From Gnetum montanum (Eukaryota > Streptophyta > Gnetopsida > Gnetales > Gnetaceae), in NCBI GenBank assembly GCA_015680685.1, contig MNCI01034278.1:358658-422657 (forward strand): a stretch of 64,000 nt of DNA, in the 5' to 3' direction. Below the pieces are notes generated by a model, which was not told where the DNA came from, did not search any database, and saw only the letters and a program-made list of their open reading frames with translations. Of the stretch, positions 10,955 to 23,279 are shown piece after piece. Within the stretch, counting starts at the first letter, position 1. The number at the start of each line of letters is the position of its first letter. A program made the position numbers and the translations under genes.

Positions 10955-13132
10955 TGTTGGAGCGGGTGGTAGTGGAACTATTGACAGATGAGTGGCGGAT
11001 GGATTCAGAGGATGGTATGCCTATGGCATGTCTCTCGAAGGAGAAGAAGTCCTTCTAAAATACTCCTGAACTTGGTAGTGACGTTGTGGGGTTGCGTGAC
11101 CCATAGAGTCACTTGGAGAAACCGGCTGCTACACGTAATAACCATATGGATCTGGTTTCCGGTAATGGTATTATTGCCTAGACAGTGGCATCCCTCATGA
11201 CTATGGGTGTTGCCACTGCTAGTATTTCCCGATAGGTTGTGGCGGAGTTCCACTTGGATAATATGTGAATGGTTTATGGAACTTCCTTGGGTTACCTTGG
11301 GGATAAGGTAACCTTTAGGGTGTCTACCATTTGTTAAGTCTTGGGTTGAGTGCATACACCCCAGACTCCTATAGATGTGAGATTATTGGGCAACATCCCT
11401 TAGGATGGTCATATTGGTAGATCTCACATCCACCATCATTTTCTGCATCCGAATCCACAACCTCATCAGCGATAGTCATTTTTCCCTTACCCTTGTCATG
11501 TGCATGGCCTAAATCTCTCTGCTTTTTCTTATCCTTGTCACTACTTTGTTCCTTCTTAGACTCCTCTATGATTTTTAGGACAAGTTCAAGTCTACTATCT
11601 AAGGATTCCTGTATCTAATCTACCTTAGCCACCACTTCCGTTGTTAGCTTTTGAAGTAGCAAGGTTTTTCTATTCACCAACTCTTTGAGTGGTGACTCAT
11701 CCTCTTCATCACAAAATCTCACTCCCTTCTTTCAGAGGGAAGGATCGTGGTTATATTCTTCCGCGCTTTCTCTTTTNCATGTCTTAACCCATCTACGAGG
11801 TGGCGGAGTTGATCCCGTTGTGCATAACCATGGACTAGACAATGATGTAGCAATGCATAGTAGTGACCCATGGTAGCATCAAGGGTTCATGATTACCCTA
11901 CTTCCATCCTTGGATCTACTTACGCAAGTTGGACACTCTAGAGTATGTCTGATATTTATCGTTGAACAACTCTAACATCATACTCCATCTCCTAATGGTT
12001 TCCCGCTCTAAGGACTAGTACCAACTCTCTGCTTCTTTTATAAGTATCCTAGGAAACAGCTTTAGTTTTTGCCACTTTTTTTCTATGTTCTGTAAGGCAC
12101 ATGCATCATGGAATGCCTATAAATGATTTTGTATATCAGCTTTGTATCCCCCTTTGAAGCATGGGATATTATTCATGTATAAGTGCTTGATCCGACAATC
12201 TTTTCGATGCCTTGTTGCTATTCTCACTGCCTCCGTAATATCTAACATACTCCGGATGGCAAGTATGGGTTTGTCATGATCATCTCTCTCATGATCTCTA
12301 TGATGCCTATGTGGTTCCCTACTTTCCCTTCTTTCATGCCTTGATTCCCTAGAGTGCCCTTGTCCTCGCTCTCGACTCTCTCATCAAGGTCTCTCATTTT
12401 GCTTACCCTTATCCTCTCTATGGTGCTCTTTGTGACTACACCTTGATGTGGAAGGAGAGGGTGAATGATGTGATGAAGGGGAAGAAGAATGAAAACCATC
12501 GCCATAACAATGTTTCTCACCTTCTCTTCGATGGCTATAGCCCTGATCGTGATGACGATCAGAATGCCTGTTCTTGTCATGTGTTTTCATTCCCTTGGTG
12601 AACAGTTGGCATTCATGGGGATCAGAACCAGGGTTGTGTATCATGGAGTGTAGGTTCTGATACCTCGCCTCCTCACTATTATTAGGAGGGGGAACATCAT
12701 TTGATGGAGAACCTGTTATAATTGGTTCACCATCTCCAATTTCGCTTAGGACTTCAACAATGTATGGTGGCTCTCTTGCTACGAGTTCCTTAAACTTTGT
12801 GCTGCTATGGGATGGTAATCCCTTGTGTCAAAATCACCTATAACGTATTCAACATATAGCTACGTCATGCCTATCCGTGCAAGATCACGAAGAAGCATGT
12901 TGGGGACTGCACGATCTGGAGGTAACACTATGTTACCTTGCAAGTCTCTCCAATGCAGTTGTTCATCCTAATAGAGGATAAAAGTAAAATTGGGTATATA
13001 CTCATCGAGATGAGTATATACCACCTGGTACTGTTGAGGAACTGGCGATCCTCGGTTATGCATGTTAGACTGCCGACTATTTCTTGTATGATCCCTAGGT
13101 GGTGAAGTTCTTTTGTTTGAAGAAGAAGACAT
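10955..13132 (-). pseudogene. Gag of element B
   Basis: A plausible start codon lies at 13132-13130 on the minus strand, about 125 nt inside the PBS, followed by MSSSSNKRTSPPRDH. The N-terminal part contains the motif YTHLDEYIPNFTF, shared with C and D. A His/Asp/Ser-rich linker (12644-12384) follows, then the capsid-like part, a weak zinc-knuckle remnant near 11430 (YDHPKG) and a Pro/Gln-rich tail (11355-11005). Several stops and shifts break it. One ambiguous base lies at 11777. Confidence 0.7.
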
Positions 13133-13256
13133 GTTTATCTTATTGGTGTGCTGATTAACCGTTATATAATTTTTTGTTTAATTAACCCTAAGGGTTCGTT
13201 TAAGCTCCCAACGATGTGAGTGATCTCCTATGTTCTACTTAGCGCACAAACACTTA

Positions 13257-13276
13257 GTCCCCAGCAACAGTGCCTA
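13257..13276 (-). promoter_or_regulatory. Primer-binding site of element B (tRNA-Asp type)
   Basis: Directly after the 5' LTR the minus strand reads GGCACTGTTGCTGGGGAC. It matches the complement of the plant tRNA-Asp 3' end (TGGCGCCGTTGCCGGGGA) except for a few C-to-T and G-to-A changes. This PBS type is typical of Athila/Tat elements. Confidence 0.8.
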
Positions 13277-14090
13277 TGATGAGTGGCGAGGTACCCCTAC
13301 ACTCAACCATACAAATATGAGCGTTACATGTGCAATCCGGTCGAACTCCGTAGACTAAGTGCCTACATGCCTTATGGAACACTTAAGGTTATTTGTTCAT
13401 TGTCTTCCCATACTTACTTGTATTTTTCACGGTTGTATGATTAAGTAAGTCTGAGGTATGTGACTTTTATGTCTTTTATGTTTTATCTCCTATGCTAATG
13501 AGGTGAAGGGTGAAGAGGCTAATTAACTAACTTTAACTAACTAAGTTCTAATTAACCTAGCATCAGTATCCGTTCCCACTTACCATTCACACCCTAAATT
13601 AATGCAACCTTTGGGCTTACCAAACACTATTCGTTGCTAGGATTACCAAGCGTAACGCACATGCTCGAAGTGGTTGTACTGAATGCACTTAACTAGAAGA
13701 GAAGGGTTGAGAGAGATTTAATGAACTAATAAAGCATTTAAATGATAAATAATAAATAAAAATAATTAAAGTCCTATTTAGCCTATTCCATGCACTACAA
13801 GGTTTATCTAAGAAGTTCGTCTTTATTTTTGTACACAAACTTGTGTTCAGGTACAATATTTGCTCAAATAAAGATCCATTCACTTTGGAGCTCCTACTGC
13901 GAGCACATGGAAATTATTCTATCTTTGGAGAAGTAAAACTACTAGATTTTTTCTATGGTCTAAGCCTAAATTGAGAAACAAGGGAGAGCAGCCTCTTATT
14001 TATAGATTTGGTGGCACATTGCGATATCGCGTACGCGATATCGCAGGGGAAGACGCGTTATCGCGGCCCATGTGATATCGTGTCCCATCA
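13277..14090 (-). repeat. 5' LTR of element B
   Basis: It pairs with 7204-8051 and starts TGATGGGACACG at 14090 on the minus strand. The U3 array has cores at 14023, 14037, 14057 (GTTATC) and 14074, with spacings 17, 20 and 14 bp toward a TATA box near 13996-14004. It lacks two 17-bp units found in the 3' LTR. Confidence 0.9.
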
Positions 14091-14095
14091 CCTAC

Positions 14096-16162
14096 CATCC
14101 ATAAACTAGGAACAACAGGAAAATCAATTAGAAATAATAAGTCCAAGCTATAGAATTGGTGATGTCTAAATGATGCAAGTGAAAACTACGTATGGAAATG
14201 AACTATGAGCGATGCAAAATAAAATCTAAAATGGGAATTATTTTAATGATAACTTAGAATAAAATGAAAATAATAGATAAGTAGATCAATATGGGGAGAA
14301 TGATTTTGGTATTCCCTTGCTAATAATTAACATGCTTCATTATTAAAATTTGAAGTTTACCTATGAATGGCCAAAACTACAAGAAAATTATGAAAAACAT
14401 ATAAAAGATAGAACTAAAAATAGAGGCTCACTTTATAAACATACTAAGAAAATTATTTGACACTGAAATTTATCCTCTAATTAGTGTAGGTGTGAATGGA
14501 AAGGGTGTATACATCATTCAAAATCAATTTGGGGTCAAAATGGGTCTATTTTGGTGAAGTCTCCAACTAGTCATGCTAAAGCTAAAAAAATTAACTCTAG
14601 GGTAGATGACACAAAAACTACCTAAGTGATGTTGAAGTGGATATTGAAGTTTGGATCATGATAACCTTGCTTACTATTAGGAGCATTGGACTAAGTTTGT
14701 AGATTACTAGGAAAATCTGGGATGATCATAGATACACAAGAAATACTAGGAAGGTAAGCGCTCATGGTCTAAATCTCTCAAAATCTAAAAAAATGCTTTG
14801 AATCTCAAAAAAATACCCCAAATTTAGATTTTTATCTCATAATTTTAGACCTAATGTTTCCAAATTTTACCTTGAAGTCAAGTGGAGTTCATTGGAGTTT
14901 ATTTTCTGGGAACTATGATTTCAAAACGCTGCATCATATGGGTGACATGAATGTTGATGTTACTATTAGTGTCAACATCATCAAGGAGTTAGAATTTTAT
15001 AGCATCCTCCATGCTACCAAACCAATACCTAGAGACTATTTCTAACATCCAAATTGACATTGAATTATACCATGATGATGCTTATGAGATGTCGAGGACC
15101 TTTTACACTTGGAAAATGATGTTGAATGTCAAACTTGGAGGCCTTTCTTAGTGTTGTTGCTACTAGCATAATGCTAACATTAATACTAATACTAGCATTA
15201 GCAACACCTAGCAACACTTAGCCTTAAATCAAACCCTAACATTTCAAACTACCTCTAAACCTATAAAATTTACCATTTAATACCTTGGGAATCATGTTGA
15301 TTAGTTGCTAGAGAGCCCATGAGGCCAAAATTGAGTTGAAAATGTTAGTTTTTACATGTGGAAGAAGTGCTATGTCTAGAATTAGGCTAGTCATGCTAGT
15401 GTTGATGCTAATGCTGGCATCAATATCAACTCCTAACCTTAGAAAAAATTTTCTTTCATGGTCCTAAGGAAACTTATCAAAAATGCTAAAAATTGATGCT
15501 CATCATGCTTAAACTAATGTAGATGAATTTTTTTTTGGGTCCTATTAAGTTACAAGTAGGGCCAAAAAGTAATTTTTATGGTGGTAATGCAAACGTGATG
15601 CTCCAAGAATGATGTTGAAACCATGTAAACACTTAGAATGTTTCATCTCTCAAAATTATCATGGTTCCCGAAATTGATGCTCATATGTTGGGATATGATT
15701 TGAAACAATCTTTAGACATCTTTAAGAGTTGAAAATATACCTTGTGATACTATTTTTAGAAATTTTTTAAGGCTTAAATTTGAGTAAAATAATGTCAAAA
15801 TCGCACTTGTCTTGTTCACTAGAAAACTAAAAATATAGGTTTAATACTTTGATGTGGATTTTCTATTTATGCCATGCACTTTGGTGTTAAGTTTTATAAT
15901 GCTTATGATTAAATATTTCTTAAGTTATAAGCATTTTGATATCACACGCCCTAAGTTTTAAGATTTATGTAATTTACTCATAAATATTTTTAAGCTAAAT
16001 TTTAGGGTGTGACACTACACATTTTGGATACTTTATAGTGGAAGTTATGATATGATTTGAGGTTTTGTTTCCTAGCCTTTGTATTTCTTGTTATTTAGCT
16101 TTATTTGCCACATTTACATTAATCCATATATGTGTTTATTATCATGTATTATTAGTGCCATC
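14096..16162. other. Unassigned AT-rich intergenic DNA
   Basis: No ORF, LTR or RNA gene is recognised. An imperfect inverted repeat of about 19 bp lies at 15945-15965 and 15999-16017 (around GCCCTAAG and TTAGGGTG). Several blocks with GATGTTGA and CTAGCATTA words recur between 14940 and 15440. Confidence 0.4.
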
Positions 16163-16167
16163 ATGTC

Positions 16168-17021
16168 TGATCAACAATGGGTATCCCATACACCCAACCA
16201 TACAAATCACAAGCATTCATTAATGATCCAATCAAATTCCATAGAATTAGTCTCCTAAGTTACCTATGGTCCTAAATAGTGAATCATGGAGTTGTATAAT
16301 TGTTGTCTTCCTAACTCACACTTATGTGTTATCAGTATGTATGGTTAAGTATGAGTCAAGGTACATGGTATATATTTTTATAAGTATTTTTAATATGTTT
16401 TTTATCCTAATAACTAGATGAGTCAATGAAGATTTAACAATTAATAACCCAACTAATCAGCTAGTTTAATCACTAACTATCCTAACATAGAGTAACCATC
16501 CCCACCTGTCATACACATCCCAAGCTCATACTAATGCTACTAGGTTACTAAGTGGTTATTATTGGGCATACCATATATGCACTATTGAGATTACCATCCA
16601 TAATATATTATGCTCAAAGTCATTGTACTTACATATTTATGATTAATTACATTAATTATTTAAGGCCATAAATGTAAATTGCATTAAAAGTAAAATGTTG
16701 AATATAAAGAGTAAACTAATCTAAGTGCTATGATGAATGTAGGAAATCTTAACTTTATTATTATGCATGCCAATGTGATCGGGTACATAGGCACTTGAAT
16801 AAAGCACCATAAAATTTGTTAAATTTACATTGTGGGTACTCAAAGGGAAAATATTCTAACTCTAGAGAAAAGAAACTACACGAACTTTTCTACACTATAA
16901 TTCTTAGTTATCATAAATGCAAGTGTTAAGTACATTTATGATGATGCATTGATGAGGTTATGTTAATGGGGCTATGTTGATGCATGTTCATCAACATAGA
17001 CTATCTAATTATGACTCATCA
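16168..17021 (-). repeat. 3' LTR of element C
   Basis: It starts TGATGAGTCATAA on the minus strand at 17021, after the PPT CGTGGGGGTA (17022-17031), and ends at 16168 beside ATGTC. U3 cores CATTGA, TGTTAA, TGTTGA and CATCAA start at 16947, 16961, 16975 and 16989, exactly 14 bp apart. It is about 30 bp shorter than its 5' partner. Confidence 0.88.
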
Positions 17022-18767
17022 TACCCCCACGATTGAATAAAAATTCATTCTTGAGTGAACAAAAGTATGATGGAGCTTCTTACAAAGATGGAAGAAGTAT
17101 GGAATTTATTAACTAGAAGATAAATAGACTAACTAACTAACTCTACCAACTATAAGTGCCAAATTGTACAAGATTGCAAAAATTTTTGTTCATTACAACA
17201 AAATTGAACACTTTACAACAACTATAGCAAGTTCTTGTAAACTTACCAAAGACATGGTGAATTTCAAACAATGCATGAAGGTGGAGGATCCTAGAGTGCT
17301 AAAGATTATTTGCTAGGTTTCAGTGCTAGTCAAGGTCAAGGCTAGCATGTTGTTGTTCCTTCTACTAGGAGTTTAAAAGCATCCAACAATTCTTTCATAT
17401 TTTCTTCCTTTCTCCATGACTCATAAGCAATCCATGTATCTTCACTGATGTGGGCTAGTGAAGAAACAATTCCTTTGTGTTAATGAACCAAGTTGTGAAT
17501 TACTTTCATTCAATGTCCAATGTCTTTACTAGGTTTTGCAATTCATCATAGTAATTCATCCTTTTGGCTAGGTTCTCAATAAAAAATTGTTGATCAGTGA
17601 ATTTGCTTCTAATAAATTCAAGTTGTGTGTTGGTTATCTCAACCTTTTGTTTTGTCTCATTATGATGCTTGAATTCCATCTCATAAAGAAGGTAGGAAAT
17701 GTCCACCTACTTTTCCAACTAAGACTTTAATCTTCCTACTATTAGCATTGATAGGTTTGCATAAAGGAGGTCAGAAAGCTTCATGTATTTTGTCATATTA
17801 TCAATCTGCAACTCTTTCAACTGGATTTTGGCTTTGTTGTATGCGTTTAGTCCATCAAAGATGGGCTACCAAATGTCTCCTTATTATTCAAGTTGCTAAA
17901 GGAACTCATTCATCTTCATCTTTACCAGTTGAATCTCCTTTTCATTAATCTCTTTGAGAAGCCTAACCTAGTCCCTATAATGATTTTTCACTCATTTAAA
18001 TTTTAAGGCCTCATTCTTTTAGGTAGTTACCTTAATGGCTATCTTTTGAAAAAGTGCACAGATTTTCTCCATCAAGAGATTACAATTCTCTACTACCAAC
18101 CTCCTCAAATCTAGATAAACCTTAATTAGCTGCTCCTATGGTTGGTAAATGAATTTTATCATTTGGTCCTATTGCTGTTCAATGTTTTGTAGATGATGGT
18201 TATCCTTGGTAAGACCAAGTTCTCCTTTTAGACTTGTAATAAATCCTTGTCAGCGTTGAAAGTCATGGATTCTAACAAGGATGCATCAAAGACCACTACC
18301 TCCTTTGCATTCTTAGCCTCTTATAATCTATGTGGAAATTACCAAAAAGCTTCATTCTTAGTTATCTTTGGCCTGAGAATGGCAAGGTTGAAGAGATAGG
18401 CAAGTAATAGCCTTTATGCTTCATGACCAAGATGGTTACCCCTTCATCTTTCTCCAACCTAATAGAGTAAGTTGTAACATTCCTTGAAATTTTGAGGAAT
18501 ATTTATCTAGGAATCGATACCGTGACCTCTTGAGCACTTGGATTTGATCTATGGATACCTAGTCTCTTTGAGCTGAGAATAGGAAGGTTATTTCCTAGTC
18601 TAACTAGTTGATGGTCCTAATGACCTTATTAAGATGGCCCAAGGCTAGATGGTAAACCAAGGACTCCCCACCACCTATTAAGCCTTGTTATTATTGTAGT
18701 TATTGTTCATGAAGCTTACTTAGCCTTTCAAAAATTGCAAGTTCCTTTGGTATAGTTTCTCTTATAG
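17022..18767 (-). pseudogene. Env-position ORF of element C, C-terminal (coiled-coil) part
   Basis: This is the second half of the extra ORF. The open piece 17706-17506 (YLLYEMEFKHHNETKQKVE, then LEFIRSKFTDQQFFIENLAKRMNYYDELQNLVKTLD) aligns with element A near 4960-5160. It is rich in Lys, Glu, Leu and Asn with heptad-like spacing. The gene is cut at 18767 by insertion of element D; its N-terminal part continues at 28996-30010. Confidence 0.65.
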
Positions 18768-18772
18768 GTAGT

Positions 18773-19604
18773 TGATAAATCGTATTCTGCTTAAGCCCCA
18801 ATATTAGATCCCCAATATCATAGCACATGCTACGTTATCAAATATTTGATATTACAAGATGAATGCCTACTTATAAATACTGCACTTGGTCACATGATTC
18901 ATTCAATCTTTCATTAGTTATAGCAAATCTCTTGTAGTTTTTTCTTTTGAAAGTTAGAATATTTTCTGAGTGGCTATAGTAGGAGTCAAAGAATTTTATG
19001 GATCTTTATTCAAGCACTGATGTACCTAAGCACCTCAATGTGAATGGCAATAAAGATGAGCTTCTATGATCAAACCTTAAAGAACTTGGAATAGATTACT
19101 TGTTTTCTTATTCATTTAGTATTTATGAAATTTACTTTAATGTTTATAAGTAATTAATTAATATTGATTAAATAGCAAACATAAGTATGACCACTTCAAG
19201 CATATTTTTAATGCTTGGTAATCCTAGTAGCACTTAACGCTAGGTAGCCTACTAGCATTATAACATGTTTAGGATGTGTATGGAGAGTGGGAATGAATGC
19301 TTATGGTAGAATTACTTAAATATTAGTTGGTTCTTAGATGAATTAAGCATTTAATTTCTTTATTCTTATTCTTAGGTGACTTAAATCATAAAAGATAAAA
19401 TGATAAAAATCATATGCCTTAGTTACACTTAACCATACACTTGCACTTCATAAGTGAAACTAAGAAGACAATAATTATAGTGGTTAGATTCACTTCCTAT
19501 AACCCAGTGTACTTAGAGAGCTAAAGTATACAAAATTTAATCAGATCACTTAGTGAATGCTAGTGATTCATATGGTTGGGCATAGGATATACTCTGTACT
19601 CATA
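18773..19604 (+). repeat. 5' LTR of element D
   Basis: It starts TGATAAATCGTATTC and ends CTCATA before the PBS. U3 cores AATATT, AATATC, GTTATC and GATATT start at 18800, 18814, 18834 and 18848 (spacings 14, 20, 14). TATAAATA follows at 18872-18879, about 19 bp after the last core. Confidence 0.85.
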
Positions 19605-19605
19605 A

Positions 19606-19625
19606 TTGACATCATTGTTAGAAAC
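19606..19625 (+). promoter_or_regulatory. Primer-binding site of element D, decayed
   Basis: TTGACATCATTGTTAGAAAC follows the LTR. It lines up with the tRNA-Asp-type PBS seen in B and E, most differences being C-to-T or G-to-A. Confidence 0.55.
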
Positions 19626-19789
19626 TTTAGTTAGCTATGTGCACTATCTAGGACTTAGTAAAAATTATTCAAAATTATTGTAATGAACCTTAAAGTCACA
19701 ATTATTCAAAATAATAATAATAAAAGCACACTGGTATTTTCTTTCAATCTAAAAATGTATTCTTCTCACAAGGATGATTCTCTGTCGAG

Positions 19790-22215
19790 GTTCAAGCATA
19801 CATCCAATTAACAAACAAATGAACAATCAAATCTACTAGTGCCCTAACAATGTAGAGTGGTATATACTCATCCTAATGAGTATGTGCTAGATTTCACCTT
19901 CATCCTACAATAGGATGAACAATTGTAGTGGAGGAACATGGAGGGCAACATTATGTTGTTGCTCAACTGATTAGTTCCTGTGATGTTGCACTAAACTCTT
20001 ATGAGGTTGGGCATCCAAGGACTTAATGTTGAATACGTCATGCAAGACCATGACTATTAGGATTACCATCCCACTAAGGCACAATACAAAAGACATCGAC
20101 AATAGAAGAGGCACTATAAAGCTTTGAAGAGGAAATAGTTCAATAATCCCTTGTTCTTATTAGGCCAGAAAGATGGAGAGGATCCCTTCTCTAGGAATTC
20201 TCAATTCACTAACTCTCCTCCCCTTGGTTTTGATGAAGGAGGCTTGAACTAGAATTTATAGTCCACTATAAATAATCCTATGTTAGGCAAGAATATATCC
20301 CATGATCATGGCAAATTTAAAGGTGGGAGTCATGGGAGGGATGAGGACAAGCATCACAATGATGATCATAGTTATGACCATAGAAGAGGTGGTGACAAGC
20401 ACCATGGTGATGCTAGTCCTCCTTCCTCTTCATCTTCATCATTCTCTTCTTCCTCCTCTAGCTTTGAATAAATTTGTAGAGGATGTGACCTTGATGGAGG
20501 TGACCAACAGGACAGAGATGATCATAGAGCTTGCTGAACTAGTAATTACCAAGGGCATGGGTAATCAAGAAAAGTCCACCATCACAAAAGAAGGGAAAGC
20601 AGAGAACATCATGGACATCATGGCCATTATAGGGGCTATGACCATGACAAGCCTTTACTTTCAACAAGAAATATGATGAACATTGCAAATGCAATGAGAA
20701 TTCCAATAACGTATGTGAAAGATAGCAAAATTAAACAATTGGATATGAATAATATCCCCAAGTTCAAGGGGGATACAACTTAGATCTATAGAGTCATCTT
20801 CAAGTCTTTCATGATGCCTATGCCTTATAGAACATTGAAAATGAATGGAAAAAGCTAAGGCTATTCCAAAGGATACTAATCAAGGAAGCTGAAAGTTGGT
20901 ACCAGTCTTTAAAGATGAAATCAATCCGTTGATGGAGTACGATGCTTGAGCTCTTCAACAATAAGTATCAAATGTACTCTTGACTATCCAAATTGAGAGT
21001 AGATTCAAGGTTGGAAATAAGGAACACATGAACCCTTGAATGCATTCATGGGCAAGTGCTATTCCATTTTGCACTAATGTCTTAGCCATGATTATTCTCA
21101 AAGGGTGCAACTCCACCACATCATAGATGGGCTCCGCACATAAACAAGGAGAACTCTTAGGTTCTATGCCCAACAGAGACTTTCAAAATTAAGGGAAAAT
21201 CAAATTCAAAGGTTGATAGAGAAAGTTGTCAAATAAGAAGAACATTTGAGAAAAAGGAAAAGTGTGGAGGAGTATAATTAGGATTCTTCCATAAAGATAA
21301 AGGGGGGTTTGATTTTGTGAAAATGAGAAAAAGGCATTTCTTGATGAGGTGATGCAATGCAAGACCTTGCCAATTCAAAAGTCTATTTCTGAAATTTTAG
21401 CTAAGGTAGATAAAATGTGGGACTCTTTGGATGAAAATTTTCAAACTACTCTAAAAATAGTAGAGCAATCCAAAGCGCAAAGTAGTGATCATGATTATAG
21501 AAGAAGGAAGGAAGCTAAACATGCCCACTAGAGGGGTAAGGGTAAGGCTACTGCAATAGAGGAGGTTGTGGATTCTGAATCAGATGATGATGATGGATGT
21601 GACATATGCTAATACAAAAATCTTGAGGGATGTTGGTCCATTGTGTTACACTTGTAGGAGTCTAGGGTGTATGCTCTAAATCCTAGACTAGCAAGAAGGC
21701 AAGCACCCATAAATTTATCTTATCCTCAAGACAACTACAAGTAATTCCACCAACAACAAGCCTACTATTCGAGTGGAGCTCCACCAAAACCTTCTACATA
21801 TCAGTGGTCGCATCCACAATCTTGGGGTATCCCACCATCAAGGCAGTAGTACCCTTACCATTAGCCTAATCCATATGGACACTATGTTTGGCATCCCATT
21901 GCTCTGTATGAATCTTCTAGTCATGCTTCATTCCAACATCACTACTATTCTCCTGAATACTATAGAGCCCAATCTCCAAGAGGGGAATCCCCATTTCCTC
22001 ATTATCCTCCTCATCCTTCTATTCATGTCCCTTTGCCCTCAACTCAATTACCATGTATTCCATTAATGTAGGACAAACTTTTAGCCTAGCCTTAGCAATG
22101 AAATGCCACAAGGGTTGTTAACTTATAGCCTGCTCCTCAACCAAGTGGTTCAAAAAATAAACAATGAAAAAGATATTTCTTCCAAACCAACAATCCCACA
22201 AAGCCCTTACATACA
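19790..22215 (+). pseudogene. Gag of element D
   Basis: The gag motif seen in B reappears as VVYTHPNEYVLDFTF near 19860-19905. The open piece 20280-20471 has the His/Asp linker HDHGKFKGGSHGRDEDKHHNDD and a serine run. The later part (21773-22066 and 21349-21531, on different frames) is the capsid-like and Pro-rich tail; a zinc-knuckle relic (DGCDIC) lies near 21595. Multiple stops, often TAG, and frameshifts interrupt it. Confidence 0.65.
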
Positions 22216-22800
22216 CCTATGGCTGAAGACCCTGCTACTTCATCATCCTTTACAAATCCGTTTGAGAACCCTTCAAACCAAACACCTCCCAAGGTGCATA
22301 ATGTGATGTTGATCCATGCTATCACAAATTGGATTAAGGCTGGCCACCTTCCCAAGAAAATATCTAACCTTGGGAGTCCCCTTATTTATTTGCAAATCAT
22401 TGGGAATGAGCCTTAAAAGGCTCTTTTGGATTCAAGTTCTAGTTAAATTTGATTTCTCATGAGATGTACAAAGCCTAGAACCTACCTCCAGTCAACAAGA
22501 GCAACATTTATCTTGAGTTGGCAGACTAGTCCATCATTGCTCCTTTGGGATTGGTGAAGGACATTGTGACGACTATCTATAGATGGTCCTATCTTGCAAA
22601 CTACCTAGTGATTCATGTTAATAATTGTAAGGGGGACTTCCAAATTATAAATGGAAGCACTTGGTTGAGCACCATTGATGCATGGTTGGGAATTAGAGAC
22701 CTCTCCTTGAAGATTTTCAAAGAAAATGCATTTGAAAAGATATAGAAGAAAAGAGTTCCATGCATCATGTATAGTAATACATGGTGCAACTATGTGTAGA
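22216..22800 (+). pseudogene. Aspartic protease of element D
   Basis: The active-site strand reads ALLDSSSS near 22418-22445, so the usual Gly after Asp-Ser is Ser, and a stop follows. The flap and C-terminal part (LGLVKDIVTTIYRWSYLANYLVIHV, 22545-22745) match elements B and C. Confidence 0.7.
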
Positions 22801-23279
22801 AACTATGATCCATAAAAAGTAAATCCATCACAACATGTAGACAATGTGCAAATATGTCTAAAATTCAAAGGTGCTCATACACAGTAGCCAAAAAACAAGA
22901 GGGTACCCAGTGGCTAATAACTGATCCTAATAATAGCTCAATAATTTGCATGGAACCAACTGAGATCTTGACAAGTGTCTATGTTAAAGGCATGGATGAA
23001 CTTGAGTGAGTTCATGGCCAACTCTTTGATAATAAACCTGATGACACCAATTGGGGAGAGTTGGAAATCCCTGAAAGTTTCAAATAGGAGCCCCTAGATT
23101 TGAAAAATTTACCTAACAACATGGAATATGATTTTTTGAATAATGGAAGGTTGGTGATAATTAATATCAATCTTGCTTCTAAACAAAAAGAGGTGTTGTT
23201 GAATGTGGTCAACAAATGGCCAACAACCTTTACTTGGTCATATCCTAAACTCATTGGGATTGATCTTAGGATATGCTAG

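Larger units (their letters stand above)
7204..14090 (-). mobile_element. Element B: complete but pol-deleted LTR retrotransposon (gag-pro only)
   Basis: The element has two LTRs (848 and 814 bp), a tRNA-Asp-type PBS, gag and protease remnants, a 3' spacer and a PPT. It is flanked by a perfect 5-bp target duplication, CCTAC, at 7199-7203 and 14091-14095. RT, RNase H, integrase and the env-position ORF are absent: the reading after protease (about 9960) joins directly to sequence that in D follows the integrase end (about 25950). It is thus a non-autonomous derivative. Coding frames carry stops and shifts. Confidence 0.88.
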
